From the NCBI GenBank assembly GCA_051953655.1, contig JBQCIO010000334.1, positions 1-9,077 of the forward strand: 9,077 nucleotides of DNA, read 5' to 3'. A program made the position numbers and the translations under genes. The notes beneath the pieces are model-generated. The model did no database searches. It saw only the letters and a list, made by a program, of their open reading frames with translations, and was not told the DNA's origin. Shown here piece by piece: positions 1 to 6,656 of the stretch (its first letter is position 1; the number at the start of each line of letters is the position of its first letter). The DNA comes from JBQCHF01 sp051953655. GTDB lineage: Bacteria > Actinomycetota > Actinomycetes > Motilibacterales > Motilibacteraceae.

Positions 1-1833
1 CGCGAGGACCTGCTCGAGCTCGTCGACGGCCGCGCCAAGGTCATCAAGCAGCGGTGGGAGTGGCTGAAGGCGCTCCGGGCCATGCGGCCGGACGACGCCG
101 CGGCGCTCGCGGCCCTCGTCGCCACGATGCCGGCGGCCCGGCAGGCCGAGTTCGCCGGGAAGTCCCACGCCGAGGTGTTGAAGGTGGTCACCGAGGCGCA
201 CGCCCTGTTCTACGTCTCGTTGCGCCGCCAGGGCATCCCCATCAGCCCGGACGGCGCGCTGGACAAGAACGACCCCGCGCTGAAGGACCGCAAGGTCGGC
301 TACGACGAGAGCCCGGAGGCCCAAGCCGCCAGCCGCGTCTTCGTCGGCGCGGACGGCCTGCTGCGCCGCAGCGACGAGGGCAACCCGCTGGTGGACACCA
401 CGAACAGCACGACCCACTTCTCCGGTGCGGGGGTGGAGATCTACGTCGTCGGCATGGACGGCGACATCCACATGCACAACCACTCACTGGGCCAGTACCA
501 CCACTCCAGCCTGCTCGACGGCGGCGACGTCGCGATGGCCGGCGAGATGAAGGTGGTCAAGGGCAAGATCCAGTGGCTGTCGGACAAGAGCGGGCACTAC
601 GTGCCGTCCAAGGACCAGATGCTGCAGTTCCTGCACTACCTGAAGAAGGACGGGGTCAAGCTCGACTTCGAGGTGCGCGGGTTCGCCTTGGGTGAGGGCA
701 AGAGCGTGCCGGCGACCCAGCTGCTGAAGGCGGCGGAGGGCAGCACCGAGGACGAGTGGACCAGCGTCAAGACCAAGCTGGTGTGGGACGCCTTCGAGAA
801 GACTGTGGGTCTGGACAAGATGACCGAGGCGCTGGCCCGGAAGGGCTGGCGGTCGGCCGGCGGCGGCCACGCCGTCGTCGACAAGGACGACCAGCCGGTG
901 CCCGAGCGCGACGTCCGTCGCCAGCTCAAGGCCGTGCTCGGCCGGAGCGAGCCCAAGGTTCAGCGAGGGGTGGTCGATCGCTCAGCGCCCAACGGTGCCG
1001 TCCATCACCACGTCAGCTGGGGCGAGACGGTGACCTCGGTGGACGAGCTGACCGGCAAGCGACCACGGCGGCAGCCGGCCCCTCCGGGCGCCCCGGCACC
1101 GGGCGCCCTCCCGGTCAGCGTGGCGCCGAGCCTCGCGCCGTCCCCGGCCGCCACCACCCTGCCCGTCGTGGCCGCCGATCCCGTCAGCGACGACGAGCTC
1201 GAGGGCCACTACGTCGACGACGAGATCTCCCTGGAGCCCGAGGCGACGCAGGGCCGCTACGTCGACGACGACGAGATCCGGGCGCAGACCCAGCACGACG
1301 ACAGCGACCACGAGGAGGAGGAGGAGGAGGAGGCGGACGAGCGCGAGGAGGAGCACGGCGAGGACTCCGCCAAGGACGCCGAGGACGAGTTCTTCTACAT
1401 CGACCCGCCGACGGAGGACCACGGCGAGGACAGCGTCGCCGAGGACAGCCCTGCCGAGCCCAACTACGTCGACCCGGTGATGGACGAGACCGCGAGCGAG
1501 GAGGGCGGCGCGGGCGCGTTCTACCGGCTCGAGGACGAGCCGGGCACGCCGTCCACCCCGCACACCGCGCTGCTGGCCCGCTACGAGGCGAGCACCGGGC
1601 CCGACACGGTCGCCGAGGTCCTGCGCCGCCAGGCGCTCTACCTCGACACCGGCACGGGACACGTCCGCGAACAGGGCAGCCACCGCGCCCTGACCCTCGA
1701 GGAGCTGACCGCCGCGCTGCGCACCCTGCTCGGCCCGCTGGCCGACGACGCCTTCGCCCTCCCCAGCGCCTATGCGTACTCGATGCCGCCGGTGCCGGCC
1801 GCGAGCTACACGCAGCTGTCCGGCGACCTGTGA
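1..1833 (+). CDS. Large multidomain protein with SGHY/IQM-like domain and acidic Tyr-repeat tail (5' end outside window)
   Basis: The frame is open from base 1, so the gene starts upstream. The first ATG (82) follows 27 codons of equally coding-like, helical sequence (REDLLELVDG...) and has no ribosome site, so I do not take it as the start. Visible order: a helical segment (about 1-330); a domain at about 350-700 with HHSSLLDGG (about 499-525) and SGHY followed by P (589-606); a second mixed segment (about 760-1050); a Pro/Ala linker (about 1070-1170); a strongly acidic tail (about 1185-1560) with repeated Y-[VI]-D units; and a final helical piece ending SYTQLSGDL. The HSSxLxGG...AGE...SGHYxP pattern is, from family knowledge, that of plant IQM proteins and of uncharacterised bacterial toxin-like proteins. 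No catalytic site is evident. It is probably co-transcribed with the next gene, 7 bases downstream. Function is unknown; an effector or structural accessory of an injection system is inference from the nearby ATPase. Confidence 0.85.
   Translation, partial: REDLLELVDGRAKVIKQRWEWLKALRAMRPDDAAALAALVATMPAARQAEFAGKSHAEVLKVVTEAHALFYVSLRRQGIPISPDGALDKNDPALKDRKVGYDESPEAQAASRVFVGADGLLRRSDEGNPLVDTTNSTTHFSGAGVEIYVVGMDGDIHMHNHSLGQYHHSSLLDGGDVAMAGEMKVVKGKIQWLSDKSGHYVPSKDQMLQFLHYLKKDGVKLDFEVRGFALGEGKSVPATQLLKAAEGSTEDEWTSVKTKLVWDAFEKTVGLDKMTEALARKGWRSAGGGHAVVDKDDQPVPERDVRRQLKAVLGRSEPKVQRGVVDRSAPNGAVHHHVSWGETVTSVDELTGKRPRRQPAPPGAPAPGALPVSVAPSLAPSPAATTLPVVAADPVSDDELEGHYVDDEISLEPEATQGRYVDDDEIRAQTQHDDSDHEEEEEEEADEREEEHGEDSAKDAEDEFFYIDPPTEDHGEDSVAEDSPAEPNYVDPVMDETASEEGGAGAFYRLEDEPGTPSTPHTALLARYEASTGPDTVAEVLRRQALYLDTGTGHVREQGSHRALTLEELTAALRTLLGPLADDAFALPSAYAYSMPPVPAASYTQLSGDL
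1204..1485 (+). repeat. Two sets of imperfect in-frame duplications, each unit with one Tyr in acidic sequence
   Basis: Within the acidic tail, a 48-base unit is repeated: GHYVDDE (from 1204) and GRYVDDDE (from 1252). A second unit of 66-69 bases follows: HGEDS...FFYIDP (from 1354) and HGEDS...PNYVDP (from 1420). Tyrosine codons lie at 1210, 1258, 1396, 1465 and a diverged one at 1522 (AFYRLEDE). All duplications keep the reading frame, which suggests growth of a low-complexity segment under protein-level selection. Confidence 0.7.
1312..1332 (+). repeat. (GAG)7 microsatellite coding for seven Glu
   Basis: Seven consecutive GAG codons lie in the acidic tail of the first gene. As a trinucleotide tract it can change length without a frameshift, so it would vary tail length rather than switch the gene on or off. 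Confidence 0.85.
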
Positions 1834-1840
1834 GCCGCCG

Positions 1841-2545
1841 GTGAGCACCCGACCCGCCGACCCGCTCGGCGACCTGCTCGCCGCCGACGACCTCGACGAG
1901 GTCGAGGCCCTGCGCAGCCGCCTCACCGTCTCCGACGAGGCATCGGAGACGGTGCGCGCGCTCCTGGAGGCCTGGTCCGACCGGCGGGCGCTGGGCAACC
2001 TCCTGCTCTGCGCCGACCTCGTGCTGCCGCCCGAGCTCGCAGTGCCGGCCCTGGTGCGAGCGCTGTCCGGGCCCGAGGGTCGCGGGCCGGGCGAGCGGCT
2101 GGCCGTGGCCGCGGCCGTCGGCGCCCAGCGTCTGGCCGACGCCGACCTGCTGGAGGAGCCCGACCGGCAGCGGCTGGTGGCTGCGCTGGTCCAGACGGCC
2201 CAGGCGCGCCGGGACGCCGCGGGGGCTCGCGCGGCCTACGCCCTCACCGTCCTGGCCGAGCCCGCCGACGCCCCCGAGCTGCTGCCGCTGGCGGACTCCG
2301 ACGTCGAGGTGGTGCGGCACAACGCCCTGGCCCTGCTGCTGAACCTGCTCGGGGTGCGGGGTCTTGCCGAGCAGGTGCTGCGGGTCGAGGGCGAGGGCGT
2401 GCCGGACCGCCGGCTGGGGGGCGCGCTGCAGGCCCGGGTGGCGCTGGGCGAGGCCGGGGTGGACCTGGGCGCGCCGGCCGAGGACCTGCTGCCGCCCGGC
2501 CACCCGCTGCGGTCCTACCTGGTGTCGGAGATGCCCGAGCGTTAG
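1841..2545 (+). CDS. HEAT-like alpha-helical repeat protein, 234 aa, unknown function
   Basis: The GTG start at 1841 lies 7 bases after the preceding stop. The longer frame starting at 1772 would sit inside the upstream gene and its extra residues are the shadow of that gene's codons. No clear Shine-Dalgarno precedes the GTG, so translational coupling is likely. The product (VSTRPADPLG...) is almost entirely amphipathic helices rich in Leu, Ala, Asp and Arg. Around residues 85-170, blocks such as RLAVAAAVGAQRLAD and VEVVRHNALALLLNLLG have the look of HEAT/armadillo helical pairs. There is no signal peptide, membrane segment or catalytic motif. Such proteins usually act as scaffolds or adaptors; a partner role for the upstream large protein or the convergent ATPase is inference from position. 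Its stop overlaps the ATPase stop by 4 bases. Confidence 0.8.
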   Translation: MSTRPADPLGDLLAADDLDEVEALRSRLTVSDEASETVRALLEAWSDRRALGNLLLCADLVLPPELAVPALVRALSGPEGRGPGERLAVAAAVGAQRLADADLLEEPDRQRLVAALVQTAQARRDAAGARAAYALTVLAEPADAPELLPLADSDVEVVRHNALALLLNLLGVRGLAEQVLRVEGEGVPDRRLGGALQARVALGEAGVDLGAPAEDLLPPGHPLRSYLVSEMPER

Positions 2546-4596
2546 GACCTGGGCTCGGGGCGCCGCCGCGCCGGGCGCGTCGGCGGCGCAACCGGTGCCG
2601 GCGCAGGCAGGAAGCCGTCCTCGGGCGCGCGCCGCCCGGTCTTGCGGTACTCCTGCACGGCGGCGGCAGCCAGGTGCCGCATGCCCACCGGCTCCCCCTC
2701 CCCCACGGCGGCGTAGGCGGCGGCCAGGACGACGTTGCGCACGCCACCGCCGGCGAGCTCCACCTGGGCCGCGAGCAGGTCGAGGTCCGGCGGGTCGCCC
2801 GGGTCCAGCGCGGGAAGCTCGGCCAGGTGCCGCTGCCACAGCAGCCGACGGGTCTCGGCGTCGGGGTCGGGGAAGTGCACGATGAAGTGCAGGCGGCGGG
2901 AGAACGCCGGGTCGAGGTTGCCGGACAGGTTGGTGGCCAGAACCGCGATGCCGTCGAACTGCTCCATCCGCTGCAGCAGGTAGGAGACCTCGAGGTTGGC
3001 GTAGCGGTCGCGCGCGTCGCTGACTTGCGAGCGCGCCCCGAACAGCGAGTCGGCCTCGTCCAGGAAGAGCAGGACGTTGAGGTTCTCCGCCTCTGCGAAC
3101 ACCTTCTCGAGGTTCTTCTCGGTCTCGCCGATGTACTTGTCCACCACGGTGGACAGGTCGACCTGCAGCAGGTCCAGCCCCAGGGCGTCGCCGACGACGT
3201 GCGCGGCCAGCGTCTTGCCGGTGCCGGGGCCGCCGGTGAACATGGCGGCGATGCCGCTGCCCTTGCCGCCCTTCCCGTGCAGCGCGCCGGCGGCGAGCAC
3301 CTCGTCGCGGTGCACGCCCCAGCTGACCAGCCGGCGCAGCTCGGCGAGCGTGTGCTCGGACAGCACCAGGTCGTCGAAGGCGGCCCCGGTGCGCGGGCGA
3401 CCGCCGGGTGCGGCGCCCACGCTGAGCCGGCGCGCGGCCTCGCGCAGCAGCCCGACGTCCAGGGGCAGCCCGCGGGCGGCGGCCAGCTCGCCGGCGTGCC
3501 GGGTCACGCGGACGACGTCCTCGGGCCCCAGGCGCAGGGACAGCAGGGCCGCGGCCTCGGCGCCGGCGAGCAGGTCGGCGGGGGCCGCGGTCCGACCGTC
3601 GAGGGCCTGCGCCCACAGCCGCCGACGCAGCACCGGCGGCGGCGCGGTGGCGGTGACCGAGATCGGCAGCCGCGCGGACCAGGACGGTTCCCAGGCGCGG
3701 GTGCCGACGGCCACGACCGGCACCGGGGACTGCTCCAGCAGCCGCACCAGGTCCGGCTCCTCGGCCAGGCGCTGCGCGCCGTCCAGGACCAGCCCGGCGC
3801 CGGCGAGCGCGGCCTCGAGCAGTGCCGCCTCGACCACCTGGCCGAGCGCCCCGGTCGACTCCGCCGGCGAGGTGGCGGTCCCCGGCGGCGGGGGCGCCGG
3901 CAGCCGGACGGGGAGGCACTGGTAGCCGGCCGCAGCCAGCCCGGCCGCGGCCAGCGAGGTGCCGGCCGTCCCGACCGGCGCGTGCACCCAGCACAGCGGC
4001 GCGCCGTCTCCCACCGCCGCGGCGAGCTCGGCCGCGGCCGGGTGCTCGGCGGGCGCGACCTCGAGCACGGTCCCCGCCAGCCTGGCGTCGGGCGCATCGT
4101 CGCCGGCCAGGTGCGCGACCAGCCGCTCGGGGGCGCGCAGCAGCCGGGCCGGGAACGGGGCGTCGCCGCCCACCTCCACCAGCCGGTGCCGCACCAGCGC
4201 CGCGCCGGCGCCGAGCCGGGCACGGGCCTGCGCCCCGGTGAAGGGCAGCCCGGCCAGCTCCAGCGCCGTCGCCACCGCCGGGTAGGACGGGCTGTCCGAG
4301 CCGCGCAGCAGCCCCAGCGCGAGCGCGGCGTTGGGGTCGACGTCGGCGGCCACCGCGACGGTGAGCAGGTCGACGTCGGTGGCGTCCAGGCCGAAGGTGC
4401 GCGCGAGCGCCTCCCAGCGACCGTCCGGCGGCGGTGCGACGCCCTCGCGCAGGTGGTCGGCGGCCAGGGCGCGCACGGCGGCCCCGAGCCGGTCCCCCAC
4501 CGGCAGCGGCTCCAGGTCGTCCACCGGCCGCTTCGGCCGACGGCGAGCATGCGCCTCAACCAGTCGGGCCGTGAACCAGGCCAACCGTTCCCGCAC
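2542..4596 (-). CDS. Tandem AAA ATPase, degenerate first module and intact second module (eCIS-type?)
   Basis: I chose the GTG at 4596 (684 aa) because GAGGAG (4603-4608) stands 6 bases upstream; a GTG at 4755 is in frame but lacks a well-placed ribosome site. The C-terminal module has a full AAA set: Walker A GGPGTGKT (residues 455-462), pore-loop-like KYIGETEKN (about 487-495), Walker B LLFLDEAD (D513, E514), sensor-1 ATN (N556), arginine pair SRR (567-568) and sensor-2 GGVRN (R620). The middle of the protein looks like a decayed copy: HAPVGTAGTS (205-214) at the Walker A place without the Lys, and LVLDGAQ (269-275) at the Walker B place without the Glu. The extreme C-terminus is Pro/Arg-rich and probably disordered. 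This layout, a lone cytosolic AAA ATPase of about 700 residues, fits ATPases that accompany contractile injection systems, where they are thought to help assembly or loading. The AAA call is firm; the eCIS link is inferred. Confidence 0.9.
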   Translation of the reverse strand: MRERLAWFTARLVEAHARRRPKRPVDDLEPLPVGDRLGAAVRALAADHLREGVAPPPDGRWEALARTFGLDATDVDLLTVAVAADVDPNAALALGLLRGSDSPSYPAVATALELAGLPFTGAQARARLGAGAALVRHRLVEVGGDAPFPARLLRAPERLVAHLAGDDAPDARLAGTVLEVAPAEHPAAAELAAAVGDGAPLCWVHAPVGTAGTSLAAAGLAAAGYQCLPVRLPAPPPPGTATSPAESTGALGQVVEAALLEAALAGAGLVLDGAQRLAEEPDLVRLLEQSPVPVVAVGTRAWEPSWSARLPISVTATAPPPVLRRRLWAQALDGRTAAPADLLAGAEAAALLSLRLGPEDVVRVTRHAGELAAARGLPLDVGLLREAARRLSVGAAPGGRPRTGAAFDDLVLSEHTLAELRRLVSWGVHRDEVLAAGALHGKGGKGSGIAAMFTGGPGTGKTLAAHVVGDALGLDLLQVDLSTVVDKYIGETEKNLEKVFAEAENLNVLLFLDEADSLFGARSQVSDARDRYANLEVSYLLQRMEQFDGIAVLATNLSGNLDPAFSRRLHFIVHFPDPDAETRRLLWQRHLAELPALDPGDPPDLDLLAAQVELAGGGVRNVVLAAAYAAVGEGEPVGMRHLAAAAVQEYRKTGRRAPEDGFLPAPAPVAPPTRPARRRPEPRS

Positions 4597-4832
4597 TCCC
4601 CGCTCCTCATCCGCCGTCGCCGCGCCCCGGGCGACGACGCGCGGGGACGCTACCGCGAGCGCGGGCGGCAAGTCGGGTGAATGCCGCCTCTCGCGGGACG
4701 AGCCGACCGGTCGGGCCGGTGCGGAAACGACCGCTTCCCGTCGTCCGGCCGCCACCTCGAGGCCACGTCGGCGTCACCGGGTCCGAGCAGCGTCGCGCCG
4801 ACACGTCTCGGGGGCTCATCGAAGGGATCACC
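4597..4832. promoter_or_regulatory. Divergent intergenic region with a 12-bp perfect palindrome
   Basis: With the ATPase starting at 4596, this 236-base stretch separates two divergent genes and should hold both promoters. CCGACCGGTCGG (4703-4714) is a perfect palindrome and could be an operator, though such GC palindromes also arise by chance here. I see no convincing -35/-10 pair on the plus strand. GAAGGG (4821-4826) is the ribosome site of the phosphoesterase gene. Confidence 0.4.
4603..4608 (-). promoter_or_regulatory. Shine-Dalgarno deciding the ATPase start
   Basis: On the minus strand this reads GAGGAG, 6 bases before the GTG at 4596. A TAGCGT hexamer (minus strand, 4652-4647) could serve as a -10 box, giving a leader of roughly 40 bases. 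This favours the shorter protein over the 53-residue N-terminal extension. Confidence 0.55.
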
Positions 4833-5858
4833 ATGCTCCGCACGCTCCACCGCCCGGGCCGGACCCTCGCCGTGGCCGCACTCGCCGCCACCGCCCTGGT
4901 GGCTCCCGCCGCCGCCGCGCAGGCCACCCCGGGGAACGCGCCGTTCACCTTCGCCGTCATCGGCGACGTCCCCTACGGCGCCACGAAGATCGCTGACTTC
5001 CCCGCCTACATCGACCAGATCAACGCCGATCCGTCGGTGCAGCTGGTGGCGCACCTGGGCGACATCAAGGACGGCTCGTCCGAGTGCACGGACGAGTACT
5101 TCCAGCAGATCCGGGCCGACTTCGACCGGGTCGCCGACCCGCTGGTCTACACCCCCGGCGACAACGAGTGGACCGACTGCCACCGCGCCAACAACGGCAC
5201 CTACGACCCGCTCGAGCGGCTTGCGGCGATCCGTCAGGACTTCTTCGACCGCCCCGGGCACACCCTCGGCCAGAAGAGCGTGGGCGTGCAGTCGCAGGCC
5301 GACCAGGGGCTGCCGGAGAACGTCTCGTTCACCCGGGCCGGCGTGGCCTTCGCCGCGCTGCACGTGGTGGGCAGCGACAACGGCCTGCTCCCCTGGCCCG
5401 AGCTCGGCCACGACCAGCCCACCGCTGAGCAGGCGGCCGAGGAGCAGCACCGCACGCGGGCGACCGTCGACCTCATCAACCAGACGTTCGACCGCGCCGG
5501 TCAGGGCGGCAACCGCGCGGTCGTGCTCATGATGCAGGCCGACATGTTCGACGGGACACCGGCAGAGGCCGACTTCGGCGCCTTCCGCCCCATCGTCCAG
5601 ACGATCGCGCAGCGCGCGTCGCAGTTCGCCGGCCCGGTCTACCTGCTCAACGGCGACAGCCACTCCTACGAGGTGCAGGACCCGCTGTCCGCGGACTCGC
5701 CCTGGACCTCGTTCTACGGCGTCGAGCCGGTCACCAACCTGACCCGCATCACCGTCGACGGCTCGAAGAACGCCGGCGACTACCTGCGCGTGCGGGTCGA
5801 GCCGACGAGCCCCGCGGTGCTGAGCTGGGAGCGGGTGGACTACACGGTCTCGCAGTAG
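4833..5858 (+). CDS. Secreted metallophosphoesterase (calcineurin-like fold)
   Basis: The ATG at 4833 has GAAGGG 6 bases upstream and begins a typical signal peptide: a basic start (MLRTLHRPGR), an Ala/Val/Leu core and a likely cut near AQA-TPG (residues 29-33). A longer in-frame extension to 4677 would bury the signal and is rejected. The mature 341-aa precursor shows phosphoesterase metal-site blocks in order: AVIGDVPYG (41-49), LVAHLGDIKDG (71-81), TPGDNEWTD (107-115) and LLNGDSHSYE (271-280). The first block lacks the common GDxH His and the usual middle His region reads LMMQADMF (232-239), so metal ligation is not canonical. Cys85 and Cys116 could form a disulfide outside the membrane. 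Substrate is unknown; extracellular phosphate release from a mono- or diester is the plausible role. It is monocistronic, ended by the hairpin at 5880-5916. Confidence 0.85.
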   Translation: MLRTLHRPGRTLAVAALAATALVAPAAAAQATPGNAPFTFAVIGDVPYGATKIADFPAYIDQINADPSVQLVAHLGDIKDGSSECTDEYFQQIRADFDRVADPLVYTPGDNEWTDCHRANNGTYDPLERLAAIRQDFFDRPGHTLGQKSVGVQSQADQGLPENVSFTRAGVAFAALHVVGSDNGLLPWPELGHDQPTAEQAAEEQHRTRATVDLINQTFDRAGQGGNRAVVLMMQADMFDGTPAEADFGAFRPIVQTIAQRASQFAGPVYLLNGDSHSYEVQDPLSADSPWTSFYGVEPVTNLTRITVDGSKNAGDYLRVRVEPTSPAVLSWERVDYTVSQ

Positions 5859-5879
5859 GCACCGGACGCCAGCCGCCGT

Positions 5880-5916
5880 CCCGGGGCTGCTCGCCCCTCT
5901 CGCGGGCAGCCCCGGG
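5880..5916. terminator. Strong GC hairpin between convergent genes, probable bidirectional terminator
   Basis: CCCGGGGCTGC (5880-5890) pairs perfectly with GCAGCCCCGGG (5906-5916). The stem continues inward through a G-U pair and three more pairs to a 7-base loop (5895-5901). There is no T tract, as is usual for high-GC actinobacteria. It lies 21 bases after the phosphoesterase stop and 54 bases from the tetR stop, so it can serve both genes. Confidence 0.75.
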
Positions 5917-5970
5917 GACGCGCCGTCACCTCAGAAGGCTGACGGGCGGAGCTCCCGGAAGGGATCGCGG

Positions 5971-6561
5971 CTAGCGGGGAGCCCCGTCGTCCGGCTGCTG
6001 CGCGCCGGCGAGCCGGGTGTCGACGGCCCGGTCGACGAGCACCGCCCAGCGTGTCCCGCCGGGGTCGTTGCTCACCTGCTGGGTGGCGAGGCCGGTGAGC
6101 GTCGCGGTCCAGAGATCGACCGAGGCCGGCTCGGTGAGGCCGGCCTCGGCCAGGACCGCTGCCAGCTCGGCGTAGACCTCCTCGGCGAGGGCGTAGGAGG
6201 CTGCCGACGGCACGAACGAGGGGATCACCCGCAGGAACAGCAGCTGCATCCGGGCCGGGTCCGAGACGGCGAAGGCGAAGAACGTGTGCGCTCCGGCTCG
6301 CACCTTCGCCGCCGCCGGCAGGTCGGCGCCGCGCAGCTCCTGATACGCCATGATCAGCTGTCGGTAGCCCTGCGCGAACATCGCGTCGTAGAGGTCGTTC
6401 TTGCTGGTGAAGTAGACGTACAGGGACGGCGCGCGCATGCCGACGCGGGTCCCGAGGTCGCGCAGTGCCCAGCCGGTCAGCCCTCGTTCGCCGGACAGCT
6501 CCCAGGCGGCGGCGAGGATCCGCTGCCGCGTCCGTTCCCGCCTCTCGTCCCGCCCCTCCAC
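5971..6561 (-). CDS. TetR/AcrR-family transcriptional regulator (WHG-type C-terminal domain)
   Basis: The GTG at 6561 is preceded by GAGGAGG at a 4-base spacing and gives 196 aa, the usual TetR length. A longer frame from a TTG at 6666 would run across the neighbour's promoter and is rejected. The N-terminal domain shows the TetR helix-turn-helix: RERTRQRILAAAWEL (8-22), GLTGWALRDLGTRVGM (27-42) and SLYVYFTSKNDLYDAMF (46-62). The C-terminal part, with ARMQLLFLRVIP and LWTATLTGLATQQ...DPGG, resembles the WHG/TetR_C_33 ligand domain common in actinobacteria. It is transcribed divergently from the DinB-type enzyme gene, and a perfect inverted repeat sits between them, so it probably represses that gene and perhaps itself until a ligand binds. 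The ligand is unknown. Confidence 0.9.
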   Translation of the reverse strand: MEGRDERRERTRQRILAAAWELSGERGLTGWALRDLGTRVGMRAPSLYVYFTSKNDLYDAMFAQGYRQLIMAYQELRGADLPAAAKVRAGAHTFFAFAVSDPARMQLLFLRVIPSFVPSAASYALAEEVYAELAAVLAEAGLTEPASVDLWTATLTGLATQQVSNDPGGTRWAVLVDRAVDTRLAGAQQPDDGAPR

Positions 6562-6594
6562 CTCGCCTCCTCGGCCGTGTCCCCTCGTGACCCG

Positions 6595-6623
6595 TTGACA
6601 ACGTACCGAAGAGCGAGCACGCT
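6595..6623 (+). promoter_or_regulatory. Candidate promoter of the DinB-type enzyme gene
   Basis: A perfect -35 hexamer TTGACA (6595-6600) is followed after 17 bases by CACGCT (6618-6623). That hexamer keeps only the conserved second A and final T of a -10 box. Transcription would begin near 6630, inside the inverted repeat at 6626-6640. On the other strand TACGTT (6605-6600) could be the tetR -10 box, so the two promoters would overlap. Confidence 0.45.
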
Positions 6624-6625
6624 CA

Positions 6626-6640
6626 CCTAACTTTGTTAGG
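6626..6640. promoter_or_regulatory. Perfect inverted repeat, probable TetR operator
   Basis: CCTAAC (6626-6631), TTT, GTTAGG (6635-6640) is a perfect 6-bp dyad with a 3-base spacer. It is notably A/T-richer than its surroundings and sits in the 95-base gap between divergent tetR and its probable target. It would cover the predicted transcription start of the plus-strand gene and the -35 area of tetR. Confidence 0.7.
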
Positions 6641-6656
6641 AAAGCGAGGAGGTTCC

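Noticed and set aside
82..1833. ATG at 82 as the true start of the first gene
   Set aside because: The frame is open back to base 1 with coding-like residues and there is no ribosome site before the ATG, so the gene is cut by the window edge.
982..1998. A 338-codon minus-strand frame opposite the acidic tail
   Set aside because: Its Leu/Val/Arg runs are the reverse complement of the GAG/GAC codons of the tail; no start signal or domain.
2674..4680. A 668-codon open frame on the plus strand opposite the ATPase gene
   Set aside because: It is the GC-driven antisense shadow of the ATPase, with Gln/Arg/Gly-rich low-complexity product and no motif.
4677..4832. Longer start for the phosphoesterase
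   Set aside because: It would place 52 residues before a textbook signal peptide and ignore the good ribosome site at 4821-4826.
6611..6624. GAGCG-AGCA-CGCTC as a second operator
   Set aside because: A 5-bp dyad is too short to support a site next to the much better 6-bp dyad at 6626-6640.
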